Shown: positions 15,326 through 22,765 of the stretch, one piece after another | Position numbering within the stretch: position 1 is the first letter of the stretch | Layout: every line of letters begins with the position of its first letter | Source: Lachnospiraceae bacterium UBA4348 | GTDB taxonomy: Bacteria > Bacillota > Clostridia > Lachnospirales > Lachnospiraceae | Assembly: GCA_002394165.1 (NCBI GenBank) | Contig: DGTA01000103.1 | Coordinates: forward strand, 1-30,897 | DNA: 30,897 nt | Direction of reading: 5' to 3' | Program-made: the position numbers and the translations under genes | Notes under the pieces: generated by a model | The model's input: the letters and a program-made list of their open reading frames with translations, nothing else | Databases searched by the model: none | Told to the model about the DNA's origin: nothing

Positions 15326-16468
15326 TCAGATGCCGGTGTTCTGCGTAATGGTATAGCTGATATCCTGCACGGCGGCCGAGGGCGTATAGCCGCTCTCCCC
15401 GTAGAGGAATTCATGGAGCTGCGTTACGTTTGCCGCCAGGTTCTGCGGAACCACCACATCGCTTCCGTTCACGTCGGCCGGCACATTTTCAAACGGGAAT
15501 CCGGTCTCTCCGGCGATGCTGTAACTGAGGATCTTCGGAAGCAGCGTCACAAGCTCCGTTGTCCCCAGACTCGTCGAGATCCTGGGAAGCATCGTGTTCA
15601 CGATCTGGAGAAGCTTGATCGGATCCGCCGACTTCGCCTTCTGGGCCAGCAATGAGAGGACCAGCCTCTGGCGCTCGGTCCGTTTGAAGTCCCATCCTTC
15701 CGTATATCGGATCCGGCAGTAGGCCATGGTCTGGACACCGTCAAGATGCACCGGCCCGTAAGTCTCCAGCGGCGTGTAGGGCACCCCGGTCACCTGGCTG
15801 GTCTCCACGCAGTATCCGTTGATGTAGCCCATCTCTTCCTCGGTGATCTCGAGATCGATGCCGCCCAGCAGGTCGGCTACCTCCACCATGGCATTAAAGT
15901 TAACCGTGATATAATCGCGGATATTCAGGTCCAGGTTTTTGTTGAGCATATTGACGGACCGCTCCGGGCCGCCGAAATAATAGCACTCGGTCGCCTTGCG
16001 GTACTCCCCGTTCGTATTGTCGAGGTAAGTGTCCCTGTATACGCTCGCCAGCTTTATCTGCTTCTGGTTATGATCGATGCTGCAGATCATGATGGTGTCG
16101 GAATGGCAGTCCTTCGTCAGGTTTCCCTCACGCGAATCCACCCCGTAGATCACGATCGTCCGCGTTCCCTTCGCTCCGGAGGAGGCGCCGTCATTGACCA
16201 GCAGCGACGAGAGCGAATGCGTGTCGATCCTTCCGAGGAAGAAAAAGACAGCCGCCGCGGCAGCTGCCAGGAGCAGTAAAATGACTAAAAGGACGACCGG
16301 CCATCTGCGGCGCCGCCTTCTGAGGTTCCTGTAGGCATTCGGCTCCGGAGAGACGGGTCTTCCGGCGCCCGCCCTGCTTCCCGGTATCTGTCTGTTCTTA
16401 TGACTTTCTCTTCTCTCGCGGTAAGCGCGCTCGTTCTCCGGGCGCCCGCTGTATCTGTCCCCTCTCAT
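15326..16468 (-). CDS. LCP (LytR-CpsA-Psr) family glycopolymer ligase
   Basis: LCP proteins move an undecaprenyl-linked glycopolymer onto peptidoglycan or protein on the outer face of the membrane. This one has 380 residues: a very basic cytoplasmic N-terminus (RRRRRR near 50), one membrane helix (about 57-78), then the LCP domain. Recognisable elements are VIYGVDSR (107-113), HSDTIMICSID (122-132) and SVYRDTY (142-148), with the expected Asp and Arg residues. The first is most often RSDT, so His122 replaces Arg. Later, YFGGPERSVNMLNKNLDLNI and RIRYTEGWDFKRTERQR match the family's substrate-binding Arg cluster. Position between the initiating transferase and a GT2 suggests that the polymer of this cluster is its substrate. 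Confidence 0.92.
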   Translation of the reverse strand: MRGDRYSGRPENERAYRERRESHKNRQIPGSRAGAGRPVSPEPNAYRNLRRRRRRWPVVLLVILLLLAAAAAAVFFFLGRIDTHSLSSLLVNDGASSGAKGTRTIVIYGVDSREGNLTKDCHSDTIMICSIDHNQKQIKLASVYRDTYLDNTNGEYRKATECYYFGGPERSVNMLNKNLDLNIRDYITVNFNAMVEVADLLGGIDLEITEEEMGYINGYCVETSQVTGVPYTPLETYGPVHLDGVQTMAYCRIRYTEGWDFKRTERQRLVLSLLAQKAKSADPIKLLQIVNTMLPRISTSLGTTELVTLLPKILSYSIAGETGFPFENVPADVNGSDVVVPQNLAANVTQLHEFLYGESGYTPSAAVQDISYTITQNTGI

Positions 16469-16509
16469 GTCAGTCCCCCTTATCGCTTATTGATTTCCGC
16501 TGCCGGACC

Positions 16510-17910
16510 TCAGTAAGCATTTTTGTTGATAAATCCCCTGAAAATGGTCAGGAAGAGGATCTTGATATCCAGTCCGACCGACCAGTTCTCAATATAGTAC
16601 AGATCGTGCTCGATCCTTTTGCGGATGGAGGTGTTCCCCCGGTATCCGTTGATCTGCGCCCAGCCCGTCATTCCGGGCCTCACCTGGTGCTTGATCATGT
16701 AGCGCGGGATCTCCTCGCGGAATTTCTCCACGTACTGCGGTCTCTCCGGCCTCGGCCCGACCAGGCTCATATCACCGCGGAGTACATTGAAAAACTGCGG
16801 CATCTCATCGATGCTGGTCTTTCTAAGAAAGCGCCCCACGCCGGTCACTCTCGGGTCATTCTTGCTCGTCCAGCCCTTCTTTTCATCCGCTTCCGTCTGG
16901 ACCTCCATCGTTCGGAATTTATACATCATGAAGGGCTTGTTGTGAAGCCCCACCCTCTCCTGGGTGAAGATGAGCGGTCCCTTGCTGCCGGCCTTGACCA
17001 GGATGGCGGCCACCAGCATCACCGGCGAAAACAGGATGATGCACAGAAGCGACCCGACGATGTCCATCAGGCGCTTCAGGGCCATATTGAAGGAATCGGT
17101 CAGCGGAACATGCCGGATATTGACCACCGGCAGCCCGACAAGATCCTCCGTATAAGGCCTGGTCGGGATGATGTCGCCGTAATCCGGTATGAACTTCGTA
17201 TGGACGCCGCTCTTTTCACACTCCGCGACGATGGATTTCAGTTTGTAATATTCATTCAGGCCCAGGGTGATCGCGACCTCGTCCTGCATATTCTCCTCAA
17301 GGAGCTGCGGAAGGTCCCCGATCGTGCCGATCACATACACCCCTTTGTACTGGATGCCGGGCCTCTCCGAGTCATCGAGGATGCCGTTCACCTGGTATCC
17401 CCACTGGGGATTGGCGCTCACCCGGTCGATAAACTCCCGCGCCGCCTGCGAATACCCGATCAGGACCACATGCTTCAGGTTCATGCCTCTGGCCCGGATC
17501 CTCCACAGAGCCAGCCGCACAAGGTTTCTCTCCAGCACGGTCAGAACGATATTGATCGCGGTGAACACGAAGATCATCTGCCTGGAGATGTCGTCCACGT
17601 GGGTCATGTAAAGGATCAGGATATAGATCAGCGTGCCGAGCACACTGGCCATGAAAACATTGCTCGCTTCAAGCCTTCTCCCCTGCACCCTCTTGGGGGT
17701 GTAGAGATTGAACATATAATACAGAATCAGAAAAAGAGGGATCAGCAGGATCAGCTGCATCATGTAGAACTCTACGCTCAGCATTCCCTTCTGGTTCCTG
17801 ACGATCAGGTGAAGCTGTATGTTGTACGCCACCAGGTAGGAGATCAGGATGACGAAGGCATCGATCAGCACCTGCAGCGTATTGAAATGTTTCTGATTAT
17901 CCCTTATCAC
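16510..17910 (-). CDS. Polyprenyl-phosphate sugar-1-phosphate transferase (initiating enzyme)
   Basis: This enzyme starts glycan synthesis by moving a hexose-1-phosphate from a UDP-sugar to undecaprenyl phosphate. The architecture is that of WbaP/CpsE/WsaP-type proteins: four membrane helices in the first 130 residues, a Rossmann-like CoA-binding-type domain (VVLIGYSQAAREF onward), one more membrane helix, and the conserved catalytic domain with KRLMDI, FTQERVG, YKFRTM, KTSIDEMPQFFNVLRGDMSLVGPRPERP and RPGMTGWAQINGYRG. The start is set at GTG 17910 (466 residues) with a G-rich Shine-Dalgarno seven bases upstream; the frame is open to a TTG at 17925 that lacks one. Sugar specificity (glucose or galactose) cannot be read from sequence alone. 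Confidence 0.93.
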   Translation of the reverse strand: MIRDNQKHFNTLQVLIDAFVILISYLVAYNIQLHLIVRNQKGMLSVEFYMMQLILLIPLFLILYYMFNLYTPKRVQGRRLEASNVFMASVLGTLIYILILYMTHVDDISRQMIFVFTAINIVLTVLERNLVRLALWRIRARGMNLKHVVLIGYSQAAREFIDRVSANPQWGYQVNGILDDSERPGIQYKGVYVIGTIGDLPQLLEENMQDEVAITLGLNEYYKLKSIVAECEKSGVHTKFIPDYGDIIPTRPYTEDLVGLPVVNIRHVPLTDSFNMALKRLMDIVGSLLCIILFSPVMLVAAILVKAGSKGPLIFTQERVGLHNKPFMMYKFRTMEVQTEADEKKGWTSKNDPRVTGVGRFLRKTSIDEMPQFFNVLRGDMSLVGPRPERPQYVEKFREEIPRYMIKHQVRPGMTGWAQINGYRGNTSIRKRIEHDLYYIENWSVGLDIKILFLTIFRGFINKNAY

Positions 17911-17931
17911 AGCTATGCCCCCCAAAGCATA

Positions 17932-18915
17932 TCAGTTCTGTCTGAGCCTGAGCCATATCCCGGCCAGCATGCCGGCCTGGATCTTTAACAGTGTGCGTGC
18001 CGGACTCTCCCCCGGCTCCGGTCCGTCGTAGCTGCGGGACAGCTTGAAACCGTCCCTGAGTCCGGAAAGGTAGCTTTTTCCCAGTCCTTTCCTGACAAAA
18101 AAGATCGTCTTTACCGCAAAGCCCGCCAGCAGGAACGGCAGGTTTAAGAGGATCTGCCACCTTGCCATGTTCTTGCGGATGATATAGATGCTGTTCCTCG
18201 CCGCGAGCGAGGTCTTGAACGGATTGTAGGCCGACCCGGTCGTGGCGCTCCCCGCGTGAAAAACGACCGCCTCCGGCTCATACCAGTTGGAATAGCCCGA
18301 TCTGAGGGCCCTCCAGCCGATATCGATATCCTCCAGATACGCAAATTGTCTCTCATCGAAAAGGCCCAGCTTTTCAAGCAGGTTCCTCCGGTAGATGGCC
18401 GCTCCGGCGCAGGCGGCAAAGATCCGGCGTCTCTTCATCCGTTTTTCAGCCGCAAGCCCGTGTCCGTCCGCAAAGGCCCAGCCCAGCGCGCAGTAGAAAT
18501 CACCGGCATCATCGATGAGCCCGGGATCTTTAAGCTGCATCATCCTGGCGGCGCAGGAAAACGCTTCCGGCTGCCTGTCCATGGCTTCGCACAGCTTCTC
18601 CACGAAATGCTCATCGCAGACGGTATCGTTGTTGAGCAGGATCACATAGGGTGTCTCTGCCAGCGCGATGCCCTCATTGACAGCCCTGCAAAAGCCCGTA
18701 TTGGAATGAAAGGCCCTGATCCGGACATCCGGAAAATGTTTCCTCACATACTCAACACTCCCGTCGGTCGAACCGTTGTCGATCATAATGACCCTGAAGC
18801 GGCGCATGCTCTGGTTTTCCAGGGATGTCAGACAGCCCTCCAGATAAGCCATCCCGTTCCAGTTGGGGATGACTACGGTAGCGGTGTCGAAGCCGGAGTC
18901 TTTCGCCTGTGTCAT
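17932..18915 (-). CDS. Family 2 glycosyltransferase with C-terminal hydrophobic segment
   Basis: A 327-residue GT2 enzyme. VVIPNWNG (14-21) begins the nucleotide-binding fold, IDNGSTDGS (46-53) follows, LLNNDT (93-98) is the metal/donor motif in its NND form, and YLEDIDIGWR (193-202) carries the likely catalytic acidic pair. This pattern is typical of the WbbL-like rhamnosyltransferase branch. A hydrophobic stretch near 255-275, followed by Arg/Lys, could anchor it to the membrane. It lies directly before the initiating transferase (16-21 bases), which makes it a good candidate for adding an early sugar to the lipid-linked primer. GGGAG precedes ATG 18915. GT2 membership is firm; the sugar is unknown. 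Confidence 0.9.
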   Translation of the reverse strand: MTQAKDSGFDTATVVIPNWNGMAYLEGCLTSLENQSMRRFRVIMIDNGSTDGSVEYVRKHFPDVRIRAFHSNTGFCRAVNEGIALAETPYVILLNNDTVCDEHFVEKLCEAMDRQPEAFSCAARMMQLKDPGLIDDAGDFYCALGWAFADGHGLAAEKRMKRRRIFAACAGAAIYRRNLLEKLGLFDERQFAYLEDIDIGWRALRSGYSNWYEPEAVVFHAGSATTGSAYNPFKTSLAARNSIYIIRKNMARWQILLNLPFLLAGFAVKTIFFVRKGLGKSYLSGLRDGFKLSRSYDGPEPGESPARTLLKIQAGMLAGIWLRLRQN

Positions 18916-18943
18916 GTCAGTTTTGTCTCCCGTATCGTCTGCC

Positions 18944-20806
18944 TTAAGCCTTTCCCGGCAGTGAATTCATCCTCGCGCCGCTGCGCAGTGAATAATTCCA
19001 CTTGCTGATAGACAGATTTTTATTATAGCACGGATCCGTTCCCCTAAGCAGGCCGGTCCACTCACTTCTCATATATTCGATCTCGTTCTGGAAGCGGCGG
19101 GTCTTCTGCTTCGAATCCTCCGGTCCCCTGCTCAGGGATTCGTGATGGTAAAGCTCGGCATAGGGGTCATAGACCACTTTTTTCCCGGCCTTTCCGATCC
19201 GCAGGCAAAGGTCCACGTCATTGAATGCCACCGCCAGTTTTTCCTCAAAGCCGCCCAGCGACCGGAAAAGGGCCGCGTCCATCAGCATGCAGGCCGCCGT
19301 CACGGCAGACAGATCCTGCATCAGGGCCGCTTTGTGAAGATAGCCGGTGTACCCGCGCTTCATTCCGACGAACATCGCGCCGGCCACCCCGCCGATCCCG
19401 ATGACGATCCCGGCGTGCTGAATGGTGTCATTCGGAAAATAAAGCCTGGCACCCACGGCTCCCACATCCGGCCGCATCGCGGTGCCCAGCATCTCCTCCA
19501 GCCAGCCTTCCCCGATCGCCTCCACGTCGTTGTTAAGGAACAGCAGGTAGTCTCCCCCCGCCTTCGCAGCGGCGTAGTTGTTGATCGCAGAGTAATTGAA
19601 GCTGTCCTTCCACCGGAGCAGGCGGACATCCTTCCTCCCGGACAGTTTTCTGTAATACTCAAAGGTCTCCGGCCTTGTGCTGTTGTTTTCGACCACCAGG
19701 ATCTCAAGGGGTATCTCCCCTTTTGTCCTGTCCAGGGAGCTGATGCATTTTTCAAGCACCTTCTCCTGGTCCTTGTTGGGGATGATCACCGAGATCAGCG
19801 GGAGAGAGCCGTCCGGATTCTTTTTCACAGGATAACGTACCCTGTAAAATCCGGGATCCTTCAGGCAGGTTACCTCTCCCTCCGTGCCGATTCGCTTAAG
19901 GTGCGCCTCGATCGCTCTCCTGCCCGCCTCATACGCGTACATCTTGCTGATGGGGTTGTCCGCGGTGGACTTTTCATGCACCCGCCAGTGATAGAGGATC
20001 TCCGGGACATGGCCGATCCGCTGCGCCTTCTCACAGCACCGGAAGATCAGGTCATAGTCCTGGGCGCCGTCATAAGCCGGGTCAAGAGGACCGGCCTGCG
20101 CCAGCAGCTCCTTCGAGACCACCAGGAAATGCGTAATATAATTATTGGATCTTAACAGATCCTCGTTAAAGTCCGGTTTTAAATTGGGCTGGAAATGTTC
20201 CTTCCCGTCTGCGCTGATCTTATCTTCATCCGTATAGAGCATCTGAGTGCCGGGATGATTCCGGATCCAGGCCGCCATCAGGTAAAGAGCCGCCTCGCTG
20301 ATCAGGTCATCGTGATCCATAAAGGCGATAAAATCGCCCTTCGCCATCTCCAGCGCCGCGTTCGTGTTGGCGCTTATGCCTCCGTTTTCAGAAAGGTGCC
20401 TGACCCTGATCCGTTCATCCGCGGCCGCCTCCTCGTCGAGCAGGGCGAAGAGCGGATCATCTTCTCCCGCCGCCGCATGGGCGATGCAAAGCTCCCAGTA
20501 CGGGTACGTCTGGGCCTTTACCGAGTCGATCATCTGTCTCAGATACACCGGGTCTGTACCGAAAACGGGAACCGCCACGGAAAACCTGACCGGGTCCGTC
20601 CATTTCTCCTTCCGCTGTCTGTCCAGCTCCTCCCGGGTCGGCCTGTAATTCTCGTACCACGGTCCGTAGGGCACTTCCTCCGGTTCCGTCCTTTCCATCA
20701 GGCGGATATAGAAGCCCTTCGGGCCAAAATGGTGCAGATACCGCAGTCCCTTGAGGATCATATAGGGATGCATCTTTTTCAGAATACGCCAGATCCTTCC
20801 AGCCAT
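18944..20806 (-). CDS. Bifunctional protein with two GT2 glycosyltransferase domains
   Basis: A 620-residue protein with a short basic N-terminus, then two GT2 domains. Domain one spans about 74-325, with FSVAVPVFG (75-83), MDHDDL (163-168) and YTDEDKI (191-197). Domain two spans about 335-600, with LISVIIPNKD (337-346), FLNNDVEA (423-430), IQHAGIVIG and FNDVDLCLR. Both keep the acidic donor-site motifs, so both are likely active. Each pair could lay down two different linkages of a repeat unit. The segments AYDGAQDYDLI and YEAGRRAIEAHLKRIG recur almost unchanged in the two larger proteins encoded at 22766-25270 and 25298-29302, so the three are paralogues. GAGAGG lies upstream of ATG 20806, which is 15 bases after the aminotransferase stop. 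Confidence 0.9.
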   Translation of the reverse strand: MAGRIWRILKKMHPYMILKGLRYLHHFGPKGFYIRLMERTEPEEVPYGPWYENYRPTREELDRQRKEKWTDPVRFSVAVPVFGTDPVYLRQMIDSVKAQTYPYWELCIAHAAAGEDDPLFALLDEEAAADERIRVRHLSENGGISANTNAALEMAKGDFIAFMDHDDLISEAALYLMAAWIRNHPGTQMLYTDEDKISADGKEHFQPNLKPDFNEDLLRSNNYITHFLVVSKELLAQAGPLDPAYDGAQDYDLIFRCCEKAQRIGHVPEILYHWRVHEKSTADNPISKMYAYEAGRRAIEAHLKRIGTEGEVTCLKDPGFYRVRYPVKKNPDGSLPLISVIIPNKDQEKVLEKCISSLDRTKGEIPLEILVVENNSTRPETFEYYRKLSGRKDVRLLRWKDSFNYSAINNYAAAKAGGDYLLFLNNDVEAIGEGWLEEMLGTAMRPDVGAVGARLYFPNDTIQHAGIVIGIGGVAGAMFVGMKRGYTGYLHKAALMQDLSAVTAACMLMDAALFRSLGGFEEKLAVAFNDVDLCLRIGKAGKKVVYDPYAELYHHESLSRGPEDSKQKTRRFQNEIEYMRSEWTGLLRGTDPCYNKNLSISKWNYSLRSGARMNSLPGKA

Positions 20807-20821
20807 CTTACATCCTCTCCG

Positions 20822-21955
20822 TCAGGCAAAATCCGGGAAAGAGAGAACGCACGAAGCTGCGTACCGCGCATCCTCCATGGACAGGTTATAGAACATCGGG
20901 AGCCTTAAAAGTCTCTCGCTCTCCTTCGTGGTATAGACGTCCTCCCCGTGGAAGCGCCCGAAACGGCGTCCGGCCTTGGAGGAATGGAGCGGCACGTAGT
21001 GGAACACCGCCATCACTCCGTTCGCCTTGAGGTGATCGATCAGCCTGGTGCGCTGGTCAAGATCCTTCACCTTGATGTAGTACATATGTGCGTTATGCAG
21101 GGCATAATCCGGCACGAAGGGCTGTTCGATCAGGCCGCGCTCCGCCAGGGGCTTTAATGTCTCATCGTACATGTTCCAGATGGACATTCTCTTTTCGTCG
21201 ATCCTGGAAGCTTCCTCAAGCTGGGCGTACAGATAGGCCGCGTTCAGCTCGCTGGGCAGATAGGACGAGCCGTATCCCACCCATGAATACTTGTCCACCT
21301 GCCCCCGGAAGTACTTGCTTCTGTCCGTTCCTTTTTCCCGGACGATCTCCGCCGCTTCCAGGTAATCGTCATTGTTGAACACGAGGGCGCCGCCCTCTCC
21401 CATGGAGTAATTCTTCGTCTCATGGAAACTGTAGCAGCCCAGGTCGCCGATGGTTCCCAGGGCCTTTCCTTTATAACGGGCATTCACGCCCTGCGCCGCG
21501 TCCTCGACCACCAGCAGGTGATGGCGGCGGGCGATATCCATGATCTCATCCATCGCGCAGGCGACTCCGGCATAATGTACCGGCACGATCACTCTCGTCT
21601 TTTCGGTGATGGCATCCTCGATCAGCTTTTCATCGATATTGAGCGTATCAGGCCGGATATCCACAAAAACAGGCACGGCCCCGCGCAGGACAAATGCGTC
21701 CGCGGTGGACACAAAGGTGTAGGACGGCATGATCACCTCATCGCCCGGCTTCAGGTCACAAAGCCAGGACGCCATCTCCAGCGCATGGGTGCAGGAGGTC
21801 GTCAGCAGCACATGGGCCGCGTCGAAATGCTCCCTCATCCATGCGGAACACTTTTTGGTGAATGCGCCGTCCCCGCACAGCTTCCCGCTGTCGACGGCCT
21901 GCTTTATATATTCAAGTTCCTTCCCCACAAAGGGCGGATTGTTAAAACTGATCAT
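20822..21955 (-). CDS. wecE: dTDP-4-amino-4,6-dideoxygalactose transaminase (WecE/RffA-like)
   Basis: A PLP-dependent sugar aminotransferase of the DegT/DnrJ/EryC1 family, 377 residues. It would convert dTDP-4-keto-6-deoxy-glucose plus glutamate to dTDP-4-amino-4,6-dideoxy-galactose (Fuc4N). MISFNNPPFVGKELEYI at the start, VIMPSYTFVSTADAFVLRGA, the PLP-binding EDAAQGVNARYKGKALG (Asp152) and YSFHETKNYSMGEGG with the Schiff-base Lys181 all resemble RffA/WecE closely. The start is firm: GGGGAG six bases before ATG 21955. dTDP-glucose synthesis genes (rmlA, rmlB) are not in the window. Its presence indicates that the glycan, or a lipid-linked sugar used on it, carries an amino-dideoxy sugar. Another amino-sugar stereochemistry is possible. 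Confidence 0.88.
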   Translation of the reverse strand: MISFNNPPFVGKELEYIKQAVDSGKLCGDGAFTKKCSAWMREHFDAAHVLLTTSCTHALEMASWLCDLKPGDEVIMPSYTFVSTADAFVLRGAVPVFVDIRPDTLNIDEKLIEDAITEKTRVIVPVHYAGVACAMDEIMDIARRHHLLVVEDAAQGVNARYKGKALGTIGDLGCYSFHETKNYSMGEGGALVFNNDDYLEAAEIVREKGTDRSKYFRGQVDKYSWVGYGSSYLPSELNAAYLYAQLEEASRIDEKRMSIWNMYDETLKPLAERGLIEQPFVPDYALHNAHMYYIKVKDLDQRTRLIDHLKANGVMAVFHYVPLHSSKAGRRFGRFHGEDVYTTKESERLLRLPMFYNLSMEDARYAASCVLSFPDFA

Positions 21956-21997
21956 ATTGTTCTCCCCTTCCGGCCGCTCCCGGCCAACCTTTCCAGC

Positions 21998-22351
21998 TCA
22001 GATCGCAAAGACCAGGCTGCCCGCGAAAATGAACAGCATTCCGATCACCTTGCGCATTCCGATCTTCTCCTTGAGGATCAGCATGCTCAGGACCGGAATG
22101 AACACATATTCCATGGACTGTATGATGGCAGATGACGAATAATTGACGTTATGGCCGTCCCACAGTGCGAACATGGTCAGCAGCATGGACATGAACAAGA
22201 TCCCGTACGCAGTGATCACGAACGGATTCAGGTATTCGCGGATCCTGTCCGGATACTTCTTTCCAGCCGCCACCTTCAGGAGCACCTGGGAAAAGGAAGC
22301 GATCAGCACGGAAAACAGCCAGACCAGATGATAGATGTTAATTCTTCCCAT
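21998..22351 (-). CDS. Small 4-TM transporter of the EamA/SMR type, second of a pair (ArnE/ArnF-like)
   Basis: A 117-residue membrane protein with four predicted helices and little else. The C-terminal half, with FIPVLSMLILKEKIGMRKVIGMLFIFAG, has the pattern of drug/metabolite transporter half-proteins such as ArnE/ArnF, which flip undecaprenyl-phosphate-aminoarabinose, and of EmrE-type SMR proteins. It overlaps the preceding similar gene by 14 bases, as expected for subunits of one heterodimer. I chose ATG 22351 with a GGGGTGA site upstream; a GTG two codons earlier overlaps it. With a sugar aminotransferase encoded directly downstream, a role in moving a lipid-linked amino sugar is more plausible than drug export. 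This is inference from context. Confidence 0.78.
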   Translation of the reverse strand: MGRINIYHLVWLFSVLIASFSQVLLKVAAGKKYPDRIREYLNPFVITAYGILFMSMLLTMFALWDGHNVNYSSSAIIQSMEYVFIPVLSMLILKEKIGMRKVIGMLFIFAGSLVFAI

Positions 22352-22733
22352 TATCACTCACCCCGATCGTTATCCCAATGAGGATGATGATCGAACCGAT
22401 CAGCATCTTCGGTGTCACCGTTTCATGAAAGATCAGCCTGGACCAGAGAAGCCGGTAGATCACAGCCACCGGCATGTTGACGGACGCAAAGGTCAGCGTC
22501 ATATGCTTGAGGATCTGCTGCCAGACAATGGCATACGCCCCGATGATAAGCAATTCCAGTCCGAACCACAAAATGCGCTGCGTACCCGTATTGCCGGCCC
22601 TGCCGGCCATTTTCGCGCACACACCGCTCAGGCTGTATACAAAAAGGCTGATATGGAGGATAAGGAACCAGACCGGTTCCACCTCCCGTATAAACCGGCC
22701 TCCGCGGCCGGATAAAGCTCTGTCGCTGCTCAT
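22338..22733 (-). CDS. Small 4-TM transporter of the EamA/SMR type, first of a pair (ArnE/ArnF-like)
   Basis: A 131-residue membrane protein with a basic N-terminus of about 20 residues and four predicted helices. The middle segment SVNMPVAVIYRLLWSRLIFHETVTPKMLIGSIIILIGI matches the half-transporter pattern (P...E before the last helix). Start ATG 22733 has GGGAGG six bases upstream. Its last 14 bases overlap the next gene of the same type, so a hetero-oligomer is likely. Both lie between the 834-residue transferase and the WecE-like aminotransferase. Without charged-residue detail I cannot tell a lipid-sugar flippase from an efflux pump; the neighbours favour the former. Confidence 0.76.
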   Translation of the reverse strand: MSSDRALSGRGGRFIREVEPVWFLILHISLFVYSLSGVCAKMAGRAGNTGTQRILWFGLELLIIGAYAIVWQQILKHMTLTFASVNMPVAVIYRLLWSRLIFHETVTPKMLIGSIIILIGITIGVSDNGKN

Positions 22734-22765
22734 TTCATGCCTCCCGTTAACGTCAATTCCGAATA

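Noticed and set aside
21972..21985. Hairpin GGCCG-GGAG-CGGCC upstream of the aminotransferase gene, considered as a terminator
   Set aside because: The stem is only five base pairs and no T run follows on the minus strand; the aminotransferase ribosome site comes next instead.
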